A stretch of 64,000 bases of DNA from Bacillus sp. AFS006103. GTDB taxonomy: Bacteria > Bacillota > Bacilli > Bacillales > Cytobacillaceae. The position numbers and the translations under genes were made by a program. The first letter of the stretch is position 1; each line of letters starts with the position of its first letter. The notes under the pieces are model-generated. The model saw only the letters and a program-made list of their open reading frames with translations. It was not told the origin of the DNA and did no database searches. The stretch covers positions 62,001 through 126,000 of the forward strand of contig NTXX01000016.1 in the NCBI GenBank assembly GCA_002559145.1, read 5' to 3'. Positions 17,705 to 25,374 of the stretch are shown here, piece after piece.

Positions 17705-18321
17705 TCTTTCTTCGTTTTACGATTCATTTCAAACATTTTTGCTAATGGGTCCGTAAAGATATTACCTGCCATTCTACCGATAGGATTAAGCTTGGCTGAA
17801 TCGATTCGCCCTTTATCAAAAAGTTCATCATTCACATGGACATGTACTACTTTTCCGATTACCAGGCTCCCGGCACCAGGGGTATCACCAAAATGTATTA
17901 CTTGCTCCAGTATACATTCTAAATGGACAAGCGACTCCTTGATACGTGGCACACTCACCTTTATACTTGGTTCTTTCGTTAAACCCACTTCTGCTATTTC
18001 ATCAATATCTGCACTGTATTCAATCGCACAGTCATTCATTTGCTCGGCCATGCTGTTACTTACAATATTAATAACAAATTGACCTGTGCTTTCTATATTT
18101 ACAAGTGTATCTTTTTTGGCTCCATCGGTTCCTCTTCTCATCGGTGAAAAACAGATCAGCATCGGGTCTGCACAAATGGCCGTAAAAAAACTAAACGGTG
18201 CAGCATTCGCAGTCCCTTTTGCGTCGATGCTTGAGACAAAGGCAATGGGACGTGGAAGGATGGAACCGACTAATAATTTATAGGCCTCTCTCCATTCCAG
18301 TGTTTCCGGTGAGATTTCCAT
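17701..18321 (-). CDS. Flavin reductase-like FMN-binding protein in homogentisate operon
   Basis: 206 residues. It is a split-barrel flavoprotein of the DIM6/NTAB flavin reductase family: PRPIAFVSSIDAKGTANAAPFSFFTA (quoted in part: PRPIAFVSSIDAKG) is the FMN-binding start and HLECILEQVIHFGDTPGAG the later conserved block. Members give reduced FMN to partner oxygenases. Neither HPPD nor HmgA needs flavin, so the reason for its place in the operon is unclear. GGAGGTGAAAAGG precedes the ATG. A terminator-like hairpin separates it from hpd upstream. Confidence 0.8.
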   Translation of the reverse strand: MEISPETLEWREAYKLLVGSILPRPIAFVSSIDAKGTANAAPFSFFTAICADPMLICFSPMRRGTDGAKKDTLVNIESTGQFVINIVSNSMAEQMNDCAIEYSADIDEIAEVGLTKEPSIKVSVPRIKESLVHLECILEQVIHFGDTPGAGSLVIGKVVHVHVNDELFDKGRIDSAKLNPIGRMAGNIFTDPLAKMFEMNRKTKKE

Positions 18322-18351
18322 AACCTTTTCACCTCCGTTTCGTTACCTTTT

Positions 18352-18382
18352 AAAAAAAGGGAGAAATATATCTCTCCCTTTT
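18352..18382 (-). terminator. Terminator-like hairpin inside the tyrosine-degradation cluster
   Basis: AAAGGGAGA pairs with TCTCTCCCTTT and is followed by a T-run on the minus strand. It lies between hpd and the flavin reductase gene, so read-through would give graded expression. Confidence 0.75.
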
Positions 18383-18425
18383 CCGAAACCGCTCAATACT
18401 TTCGCTCTTTTAAACCTTGCTATAT

Positions 18426-19541
18426 TTATAAATTCCCACGTCTCTCCTGTTCCCGTTCTATTGACTCAAATAAAGCCTTAAAGTTTCCTTCCCCAAAACC
18501 ACGTGCGCCTTTTCGTTGAATAATTTCCACAAATAATGTGGGTCGGTCTACAATTGGTTTGGTGAAGATTTGCAGTAAATAGCCTTCATCATCGCGGTCT
18601 ACTAAAATATTAAGTTCGCGAAGCTTTTCAATTTCTTCATCAATTTTGCCGATGCGTTCTCCTAAGGAATCATAATATGCTGCTGGAGTATTTAGAAATT
18701 CTACCCCATTTTGTTTTAAAATTGCGACAGTAGCTACAATATCTTCCGTTAATATCGCCAGATGCTGGACACCAGGACCATTATAGAATTCTAGATATTC
18801 CTGAATTTGTGATTTTCGTTTCCCCACTGCCGGTTCATTAATCGGAAATTTAATCCGTCCTCCATTGTGCATAACCTTTGACATAAGAGCTGAATATTCC
18901 GTCGTGATGTCCTTGTCAGAGAAATGTTTCATTTCTTTAAAGCCCATTACCTTAGCGTAATATTCGACCCACTCCTCCATCCTCTCCACGTTTCCGACCA
19001 CATGGTCTATCCCAATTAAGCCGGCATCTTTAACAGGAAGTGACGCGGAATATGGAATAAACCCCGGTAAAAATACACCATTATAATTTTTCCGTTCTAT
19101 TAACGTATGGATGGTGTCACCATATGTACCAAGAACGGCTTTTTTGACCACACCTGTTTCGTCCTTCATTTCAAACGGGGCATCAATGGCAATCGCCCCT
19201 CTTTTCACTGCCTCTTCAAACGCTTTCTCGACATCATCAACTAACAGGGCTACGTCCTTCACCCCGTCTCCGTGTTTCTTTACAAATAGGGCAACAGCAC
19301 TTTCTTCACTATAGGAACCTGTAAGGACAAGACGAATATTCCGTTGCTTCAAGCAATAGGAAGCGGTTTCACGATTACCAGTTTCAAGACCTGAATAGGC
19401 GACAGGCTGAAATCCAAAGGCAGTACAAAAAAAGTGACAGGCCTGCTTGGCATTGCCTGTATAAATCTCAATATAATCCACATCTCGGACAGGAAAAAAA
19501 TCATCAGCTAGTTGGTCCTTCCTTACTCGATCTTCTTTCAT
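18426..19541 (-). CDS. hpd: 4-hydroxyphenylpyruvate dioxygenase
   Basis: 371 residues with two vicinal-oxygen-chelate halves. The N half starts DYIEIYTGNAKQACHFF; the C half has GIDHVVGNVERMEEWVEYYA (first iron His), PGVQHLAILTEDIVATV (second His), and DDEGYLLQIFTKPIVDRPT with FVEIIQRKGARGFGEGNFKALFESIE (quoted in part: FVEIIQRKGARGFGEG), where the Glu is the third iron ligand. It converts 4-hydroxyphenylpyruvate to homogentisate. It is the first gene of the cluster. GGGGGGT precedes the ATG. No tyrosine aminotransferase lies nearby. Confidence 0.95.
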   Translation of the reverse strand: MKEDRVRKDQLADDFFPVRDVDYIEIYTGNAKQACHFFCTAFGFQPVAYSGLETGNRETASYCLKQRNIRLVLTGSYSEESAVALFVKKHGDGVKDVALLVDDVEKAFEEAVKRGAIAIDAPFEMKDETGVVKKAVLGTYGDTIHTLIERKNYNGVFLPGFIPYSASLPVKDAGLIGIDHVVGNVERMEEWVEYYAKVMGFKEMKHFSDKDITTEYSALMSKVMHNGGRIKFPINEPAVGKRKSQIQEYLEFYNGPGVQHLAILTEDIVATVAILKQNGVEFLNTPAAYYDSLGERIGKIDEEIEKLRELNILVDRDDEGYLLQIFTKPIVDRPTLFVEIIQRKGARGFGEGNFKALFESIEREQERRGNL

Positions 19542-19681
19542 CTAGAACCCCCCATTATTTAAAGAAATAATATTCTGAATTAATTCTAAATGAATGAATC
19601 TTGTCCTTTCAAGGATGGGATGTAAAGCAATAACGCATTTTTGTACTAAAGGAATCTAGCAAACATTTGAATTATTTCCCT

Positions 19682-19720
19682 AAAAAGCAAAAAGAAACTT
19701 ACCCATAGCAGGAAGTTTCT
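19682..19720 (-). terminator. Terminator of the TrpXYZ-like ABC operon
   Basis: AGAAACTT pairs with AAGTTTCT across a 12-nt loop, followed on the minus strand by TTTTTGCTTTTT. Confidence 0.7.
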
Positions 19721-19792
19721 ACTGTAATGATATTGGAAATACTTTTTTATTAACGTAATTCTAAAAAGATCAATTAAAAAAAATTTTTTACT

Positions 19793-20587
19793 TTAGGAAA
19801 GAATGGCACGATCACTTGCCATTTGGACACCACGAATCCTTTTAAACTCCATTAATAACCCTTCAATGGTTAGCTGTTTCTTATTTTCTTCATTGACCTC
19901 TAATATAATTTGACCCTTATCCATCATGATTAATCGGTTACCTAAATCAATTGCTTGCTGCATGTTATGTGTAACCATTAAGGTAGTTAGTTTGTATTTG
20001 TCAACAATTTCTCTCGTTAAGTTCGTTATTAATTCCGCTCTTGATGGATCAAGCGCTGCTGTATGTTCATCAAGGAGGAGGATGGAAGGCTCTGTAAAGG
20101 TAGCCATTAGTAGGGATAAAGCCTGACGCTCTCCGCCAGATAACAAACCTACCTTTGCACTTAGGCGGTTTTCGAGGCCAAGATGCAGCGATTCTAATAC
20201 CTCACGAAAATATTCACGGCGCTTTTTTGTTACTCCTTGCCGAAGCGTCCTCATTTTGTTCCGGGAATAGGCCATCGCAAGATTTTCTTCAATTGTCATA
20301 CTGGGTGCCGTACCTGCCATTGGATCCTGAAATACTCGTCCGATCATTTTTGAACGGTTAAACTCTGACCTATTGGTGACATTTTTTCCACCAATTAATA
20401 CTTCCCCTACATCAGGGATTAAAACACCCGATATAATATTCATCAATGTTGATTTCCCTGCTCCATTACTGCCGATAACCGTTACAAAATCCCCTGGCTG
20501 AAGGGTTAGGTTCACATGATCAATCGCAATTTTTTCATCAGGTGTCCCTTCATTAAAGATCTTATGAATTTGATTTAATTGTAACAT
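19793..20587 (-). CDS. ABC importer ATPase, TrpZ-like
   Basis: 264 residues. Walker A is GSNGAGKST, the signature is LLSGGERQALSLLMA, Walker B is ILLLDEHTAALDP and the switch is THNMQQA. The His after the Walker B Glu (DEHTAALDP instead of DEPTAALDP) is typical of this subfamily, which serves the TrpX/PF04392 importers. It overlaps the permease gene by 26 bp, with AAGGGGGACC before its ATG, so it is the last gene of the SBP-permease-ATPase operon. Confidence 0.85.
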   Translation of the reverse strand: MLQLNQIHKIFNEGTPDEKIAIDHVNLTLQPGDFVTVIGSNGAGKSTLMNIISGVLIPDVGEVLIGGKNVTNRSEFNRSKMIGRVFQDPMAGTAPSMTIEENLAMAYSRNKMRTLRQGVTKKRREYFREVLESLHLGLENRLSAKVGLLSGGERQALSLLMATFTEPSILLLDEHTAALDPSRAELITNLTREIVDKYKLTTLMVTHNMQQAIDLGNRLIMMDKGQIILEVNEENKKQLTIEGLLMEFKRIRGVQMASDRAILS

Positions 20588-21593
20588 GTTGGTCCCCCTT
20601 CCCTTGGCAAGATGTTTGCATCATGTTTGTTCTTTCTAACCGTCTGCGGGCTTTCCGCTTTCTCTCTTTGGAACCTTCAATGATTTTTGGCGTTGTAAGA
20701 GCAAGAATAACAATAAGAGCAGTAATCAGCTTCATATCACCTGGGTCCAAGAAATCAACACGTAAAGCTAACGTAACAACAATTCGATAAATAATCGAAC
20801 CGCCTATAACCGCAAACGTGGTTCTGGCGATTGTTTTTGTACCAAATAAGGCTTCACCGATAATAACGGAGGCCAGCCCAATCACAATCATTCCAATCCC
20901 CATACCCACATCTGCAAATCCACCTTGTTGGGCAATTAGGGCACCAGAGAAAGCTACAAGCGCATTGGAAAGACCTAAGCCAAGCACAACCAGAAGGTTG
21001 GTATTAGCAGAAAGGCTGCGAATCATCCGTTTATTATCTCCCGTAGCCCTGACTGCAAGACCTATTTCAGTCTTTAAAAACAAATCGGTAAGGAATTTAA
21101 TGACGAAAGTTACCACAATCATAAAAATAAGAATTCCCCATGTTTCCGGCAGACTGTCACCGAGACCGGCCTTGGTGAGAATATTATTGAAAAATGAATC
21201 AATCCCTGTTTTTTCAAAAAAACCACTAATCTTCGTAAAAGCTGTATCTGTATTCAATAAGGGGATATTTGAGCGCCCCATGATACGAAGATTGATTGAA
21301 TATAATGCAATCATCATTAAAATACCGGAAAGCAGATTATTAATCTTTCCAAAGGTGTGAAGAAGCCCTGTCATACATCCTGCAGCAAAACCGGCAAATA
21401 AAGCAATAATTGTTGCCAAAAATGGATTCGTTCCTCCTGCTATCAACACTGCTGAAATCGCAGCACCCGTGACGAAACTCCCATCTACCGTTAAATCTGG
21501 AAAATCCAGAATACGGAAGGATAGATAAACGCCCAAAGCCATAATCGCATAGATAATACCTGCTTCAAATGATCCAAATATAGCTGTAAACAT
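20562..21593 (-). CDS. ABC importer permease, TrpY-like
   Basis: About 343 residues with eight or nine hydrophobic segments and the branched-chain-amino-acid-permease-like fold (LIV-M family): ALGVYLSFRILDFPDLTVDG near the N-terminus and ATGDNKRMIRSLSANTN as the coupling loop. In Streptococcus the equivalent TrpXYZ system takes up tryptophan. The second ATG, at 21593, is preferred because AAAGG lies about 9 nt upstream, whereas the first ATG (21602) abuts it. A basic tail of about 35 residues extends past the last helix and overlaps the ATPase gene. Confidence 0.85.
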   Translation of the reverse strand: MFTAIFGSFEAGIIYAIMALGVYLSFRILDFPDLTVDGSFVTGAAISAVLIAGGTNPFLATIIALFAGFAAGCMTGLLHTFGKINNLLSGILMMIALYSINLRIMGRSNIPLLNTDTAFTKISGFFEKTGIDSFFNNILTKAGLGDSLPETWGILIFMIVVTFVIKFLTDLFLKTEIGLAVRATGDNKRMIRSLSANTNLLVVLGLGLSNALVAFSGALIAQQGGFADVGMGIGMIVIGLASVIIGEALFGTKTIARTTFAVIGGSIIYRIVVTLALRVDFLDPGDMKLITALIVILALTTPKIIEGSKERKRKARRRLERTNMMQTSCQGKGDQHVTIKSNS

Positions 21594-21665
21594 TGAGATC
21601 ATCCTTTCTTTAAATCATTAAGCCTGCGTCTAAGATGCAAAAACCTATATCAAGCTTATGTATGG

Positions 21666-21705
21666 TTCATAGAGTGAGCCTTCACTTGAAGGCTCACTCT
21701 ATGAA
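21666..21705 (-). repeat. Perfect 19-bp inverted repeat between SBP and permease genes
   Basis: TTCATAGAGTGAGCCTTCA (21666-21684) is perfectly complementary to 21687-21705, with a 2-nt centre. No T-run follows on either strand, so it is more like an mRNA-stabilising or processing hairpin that would favour the binding-protein message. Confidence 0.8.
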
Positions 21706-21715
21706 TAATAATATT

Positions 21716-22711
21716 TTATTCTGCTAAAAATTCACCTAAGCTTTTCCAAGCATCATTAACTGTTAAGCCTTGAGCTTCAGCGGCCTTTTTATTAATCACA
21801 AGTTTGAGGCTGTTAGGCAGCTCTACCGGAATTTCGGATGCTTTCTTCTTCCCGCTTAAAATGTCAGCCGCCATTACACCAGATTGATAGCCAAGATCGA
21901 AATAGCTAAATCCGCTAGCTGCAACTGCACCTTTTTTCAAGGAATCAAGTTCACCAACGAAAAGTGGAATCTTCTTGCTGTTGGCAACAGCAATTACTGA
22001 ATCAAGAGCTGTAACAACAGTATTGTCAGTTGGAATGTAAATCGCATCAACACGTCCAACTAATGATTCTGCAGCCTGCTTCACTTCAGCTGTAGTAGAA
22101 ACAGATACTTCGACAAGCTTAGCACCCTTCTCTTCTGCTATTTTTTTCACTTCTTTTACCTGTACAACAGAATTTTGTTCACCGGAGTTATAGATAACCC
22201 CAATTTTTTTCGCTTTCACTTCGTCCGTGATAAAGCTAATTGTTTTTTTCGTTGCTTCCGGATGATTATCGGTTGTACCCGTAATGTTTTTCCCTGGTTT
22301 ATCAAATGATTCTACTAATCCGGCTCCCACAGGGTCTGTTACCGATGTGAAGATAATCGGAATATCCTTGGTAGCATTTAATGCAGCAGTCGCACTTGGA
22401 GTAGCATTAGCAAAAATTAGGTCCACTTTATCGCCGACAAAATTATTGGCAATGGTTTGTGTGTTGTTCATATCTGCCTGTGCATTTTGTTCATCGTAGC
22501 TGACCTTAATTCCCTTATCCTTTAAGGCTTTTTTAAAGCCCTCTGTTGCAGCATCTAGCGATGGGTGTGGTGCAAATTGAGTAATTCCAACTTTAAACTC
22601 CTTATCAGCTCCCGCTTGTTCAGAGCCACCTGCTTTTTCTTTACTTCCGCAGCCTGCAAGCAGCATCATTCCTGCTAAGGCAACTGACAATACTTTACCC
22701 TTGTTCTTCAT
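21716..22711 (-). CDS. ABC transporter substrate-binding lipoprotein, TrpX-like (ABC_sub_bind)
   Basis: 331 residues. A lipoprotein signal peptide ends in LLAGCG (lipidated Cys21). The mature part opens FKVGITQFAPHPSLDAATEGF, and it has FANATPSATAALNATKDIPI and FTSVTDPVGAGLV, all typical of PF04392 binding proteins, the TrpX family. Tryptophan is the known ligand for streptococcal members; here, next to tyrosine degradation genes, an aromatic amino acid or keto acid is a reasonable but unproven guess. No T-box leader is seen upstream. GGGGGATT precedes the ATG. Confidence 0.85.
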   Translation of the reverse strand: MKNKGKVLSVALAGMMLLAGCGSKEKAGGSEQAGADKEFKVGITQFAPHPSLDAATEGFKKALKDKGIKVSYDEQNAQADMNNTQTIANNFVGDKVDLIFANATPSATAALNATKDIPIIFTSVTDPVGAGLVESFDKPGKNITGTTDNHPEATKKTISFITDEVKAKKIGVIYNSGEQNSVVQVKEVKKIAEEKGAKLVEVSVSTTAEVKQAAESLVGRVDAIYIPTDNTVVTALDSVIAVANSKKIPLFVGELDSLKKGAVAASGFSYFDLGYQSGVMAADILSGKKKASEIPVELPNSLKLVINKKAAEAQGLTVNDAWKSLGEFLAE

Positions 22712-22896
22712 CTTGCTTAATCCCCCTTAATATCAAAATACCAATTTTCTAAAAATTTAATATATTAGAAATTATTCTAGTATTTTTTTGAAGGAAAAGC
22801 AATAGATTTGCTGAAAATATTTTTTTGCTTTAAAGCGGCATAATCCTATCCACTTTATTTACATTGTTCACTTGCCTTTTATTCTTCTAAAAACAA

Positions 22897-22933
22897 CAAA
22901 AAAAAGCCTTCTTTTATATAGAAGGCATTTTTT
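22897..22933 (-). terminator. Terminator of the 42-aa small gene
   Basis: GCCTTCT pairs with AGAAGGC, with A- and T-runs on both sides; it lies 25 nt after the stop codon of the small minus-strand gene. Confidence 0.75.
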
Positions 22934-22957
22934 GAAACTATTAGTACAATATTATTT

Positions 22958-23086
22958 TTACCAATCACGTGTATTTTCAAGTAAGATGTCTATTTCAACT
23001 TTTTTCACTTTATTGTTGTTTTTCTCAGATGTTAGATTTGACGTTGCTTCCAGTAATTTGTCGATATCAATGATCATGGTTCCCAT
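22958..23086 (-). CDS. Small 42-aa protein of unknown function
   Basis: The frame MGTMIIDIDKLLEATSNL... ends ...VEIDILLENTRDW. It is preceded by a near-perfect ribosome site (CAGGAGGTTAGAA before the ATG at 23086) and followed by an intrinsic terminator, so it has its own expression signals. It is hydrophilic, has two amphipathic IDxLLE-like stretches (IDIDKLLEAT, VEIDILLENT) and no membrane segment. I do not recognise the family. It lies between the TrpX-like operon and the NO reductase-like operon. Confidence 0.6.
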   Translation of the reverse strand: MGTMIIDIDKLLEATSNLTSEKNNNKVKKVEIDILLENTRDW

Positions 23087-23217
23087 TTCTAACCTCCTGA
23101 ATTTAGTCATTTTATTGCTTTGAAAGATTATTCGACTAATCCACCCTATTAATGGGGGTACTTTTTCGATTAACAAAAAAATAGGAAAATGACTAGTACT
23201 TAATTGCATAGGAAAGG

Positions 23218-23260
23218 TATGATATTATTCACTATTTTTTCATAAAAAGGTGTTTACAAT
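23218..23260 (+). promoter_or_regulatory. FNR-type box and -10 element of the NO reductase-like operon
   Basis: TATGA-TATTAT-TCACT (23218-23233) matches the TGTGA-N6-TCACA FNR pattern with one change in each half. A -10 hexamer TACAAT follows at 23255-23260. The predicted start near 23267 puts the box centre at about -41.5, the classic activating position. Confidence 0.6.
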
Positions 23261-23329
23261 GGTATAGGAAATCAAACTAGCGGTTGGGGGACTTCTGGTT
23301 TGATTATATTTACTATGGGAGGGTTTATT

Positions 23330-23866
23330 ATGTACCAATCTATTGCGTGGTACGCTACATTATTTTTCGTTTTCCTGATCGCACTAGCATTTTCGTTTGT
23401 GTACGGAGAATCGAGAAAACTAAAAGAGTATGGACCTATTCAAGAAAAAGGCTACAAAATTCGTAAGTTTTATTTTCTAGGTTTACTTGCCATTATGGGA
23501 TTCGCATCAGCCATCTCATTAAGCAAACTTCCATACCATGACCAGCATGCACAAGCAAAAGGAAATGTAAAAGTGGTTGATGTTACCGGGATACAATTTG
23601 CATGGGAATTAAGTGATGAAAACTTTATCGCGGGGGAACCTATCCAATTTCGTGTCACGAGTAAGGATGTAACACATGGATTTGGTCTGTATGATGAAAA
23701 ACTTCATCTTATCGCACAAACACAGGCTATGCCAAACTATACCAATAAGCTTTCAATAACATTTAACAAACCAGGAACTTATAAAATTATGTGTTTAGAA
23801 TATTGCAGCACAGGTCACCATGTCATGATTAAAGACATCATCGTAAAGCCGAAAGGGGGTAAATAA
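23330..23866 (+). CDS. CuA-containing subunit II of a heme-copper enzyme
   Basis: 178 residues: two N-terminal membrane helices (about 5-25 and 46-66) and an external cupredoxin domain. All CuA ligands are present: His116 (DVTHGFGLY), Cys155, Glu157, Cys159, His163 and Met166 (CLEYCSTGHHVM). It accepts electrons from a cytochrome c or quinol-derived donor and passes them to subunit I. The start is the ATG at 23330 with GGGAGGG 8 nt upstream; longer frames lack a site. It is followed after 1 bp by subunit I. Short two-helix subunits of this type occur in Bacillus cba-type oxidases and in the CuA-NO reductase of B. azotoformans. Confidence 0.9.
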   Translation: MYQSIAWYATLFFVFLIALAFSFVYGESRKLKEYGPIQEKGYKIRKFYFLGLLAIMGFASAISLSKLPYHDQHAQAKGNVKVVDVTGIQFAWELSDENFIAGEPIQFRVTSKDVTHGFGLYDEKLHLIAQTQAMPNYTNKLSITFNKPGTYKIMCLEYCSTGHHVMIKDIIVKPKGGK

Positions 23867-23867
23867 T

Positions 23868-25334
23868 ATGGAAAGTAATGCTCGAAACTCGATAAAAAAA
23901 GGTGTTGCTCTATCTTTAGTTGTAACCTCCGTTGTTCTTGTGTTAATGATGATTTTCGGAGTAATCATGTTATTAAATCAAGGAAACGTTATCCAAATTT
24001 CTGCGCAATTGTTTTATAAGGTTATGACGATCCATGGAACAGGTATGATTGGAATTGCTGCTTTGGGCGGTAGTGCTATCATGTGGTATTATCTATCAAA
24101 ATATATACATTTGAATCCAAAGGTTTTCTTTACCAATCTAATTCTATCCTTGATAGGAGTGGTGATGATTCTCACCGCTATATTTGGCTTTAATTTTTCA
24201 GATGGCTGGACCTTCCTTTATCCACTTCCGTCTGCTTCCGCAAAAATAAATGGTTCAACAGGTGCCTTATTATTTTTATTTGGCCTGTTATTATTAGGTA
24301 TAGGCTATTTGGTCATGTATTTTTATTTAGCTGCAAGACTGATCAAGGAATATGGAGGTCTAGGTAAATCACTAGGCTGGGATTATATTTTTAGAGGCAA
24401 AAAAGGCTATGGACCACCAGCTGCAGTCGTTGCGACAACGATGGTTATCATCGCTAATTCCACTGGAATTTTAGCTGGTGCTACAGCCATAGTGGAATCA
24501 ATTATTAATATATTAAATCCTAGTTTCACCTTCGATCCAATGGTTGCGAAGCATTTAACCTATGCATTTGGTCATATTTTTGCCAATTGCACCATTTATA
24601 TGGCAGTCATCGCTGTCTATGAAGTTCTCTCTGAATATACCGGGCGTCCATGGAAATCGAATAAAGCGTTTTTGATTGCCTGGAATTTTTCCACCTTGTT
24701 TACATTAATGATTTACACACACCACTTATTGATGGACTTTGCTGTACCGAGATGGATGTTAATTATTGGACAAATATTTTCTTATGCTAATGGTTTACCT
24801 GTAATGGTTGTAACAGCTTATGGCGCTTTAATGATTGTTTTCCGCTCAGCTGTCAAATGGGATTTCGCTTCAAGTATGATGTTTCTAGCCATGTTCGGTT
24901 GGGTTGCAGGTGCGGTACCGGCCATTATTGATGCCACAATTGTGGTGAACCATGTGATGCATAATACCAAGTGGGTGCCGGGTCACTTCCACACGTATAT
25001 GGGCATGGGCGTTGTTGCAATGATTTTTGGTTTTATGTACTATTTTAATAAAACTGAAGGAACTCAAAAGCAATCCGGACTGGATAACGGGGCAATTTTC
25101 ACCTATTTTGTTTTCTTCTCTGGTTTAGCAGGTTCGTTCCTCTATGCCGGTAAGATCAGCACGCCACGTCGCTGGGCTGAACATTTACCAGAATGGACTG
25201 GTTCTGACCAAGTAGGTGCTGTTTGTGGAGTTTTTATCATCATTTCAGCGATTATTTTTACAACAAGATTTATAATTGGCTTAAAAAATGTTGGTAAGAA
25301 AAATGAAGCGAAAACATTAAAATCGGTTTCATAA
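23868..25334 (+). CDS. Heme-copper enzyme subunit I, probable CuA-type nitric oxide reductase (sNOR-like)
   Basis: 488 residues, about 12 helices. Heme and metal ligands are readable: His56 (IHGTGM), His236 (AFGHIFAN), His285-His286 (YTHHLL), His373 and His375 (GHFHTYMG). In oxygen-reducing A- and B-family enzymes the residue four after the first active-site His is the cross-linked Tyr (HPEVY); here it is Asn240. The alternative cbb3 position, six before HH, is Thr. Lack of the Tyr points to NO reduction rather than O2 reduction, as in HCO-derived NO reductases. FNR control fits this. It may be labelled cytochrome oxidase by homology. Oxidase activity cannot be excluded without assay. Confidence 0.75.
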   Translation: MESNARNSIKKGVALSLVVTSVVLVLMMIFGVIMLLNQGNVIQISAQLFYKVMTIHGTGMIGIAALGGSAIMWYYLSKYIHLNPKVFFTNLILSLIGVVMILTAIFGFNFSDGWTFLYPLPSASAKINGSTGALLFLFGLLLLGIGYLVMYFYLAARLIKEYGGLGKSLGWDYIFRGKKGYGPPAAVVATTMVIIANSTGILAGATAIVESIINILNPSFTFDPMVAKHLTYAFGHIFANCTIYMAVIAVYEVLSEYTGRPWKSNKAFLIAWNFSTLFTLMIYTHHLLMDFAVPRWMLIIGQIFSYANGLPVMVVTAYGALMIVFRSAVKWDFASSMMFLAMFGWVAGAVPAIIDATIVVNHVMHNTKWVPGHFHTYMGMGVVAMIFGFMYYFNKTEGTQKQSGLDNGAIFTYFVFFSGLAGSFLYAGKISTPRRWAEHLPEWTGSDQVGAVCGVFIIISAIIFTTRFIIGLKNVGKKNEAKTLKSVS

Positions 25335-25340
25335 TCCTTA

Positions 25341-25372
25341 AAAAATCCAGCCGTTGGTTTGGCTGGATTTTT
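25341..25372. terminator. Bidirectional terminator
   Basis: AAAAATCCAGCC pairs with GGCTGGATTTTT between convergent genes. Confidence 0.85.
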
Positions 25373-25374
25373 GT

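Noticed and set aside
22712-22900. T-box leader before the TrpX-like gene
   Set aside because: No GGGTGGNACCGCG antiterminator sequence on the minus strand was found.
23868-25334. Annotation as cbb3-type or aa3-type cytochrome c oxidase
   Set aside because: Neither the HxxxY Tyr nor the cbb3 helix VII Tyr is present; the subunit II is CuA-type, unlike cbb3.
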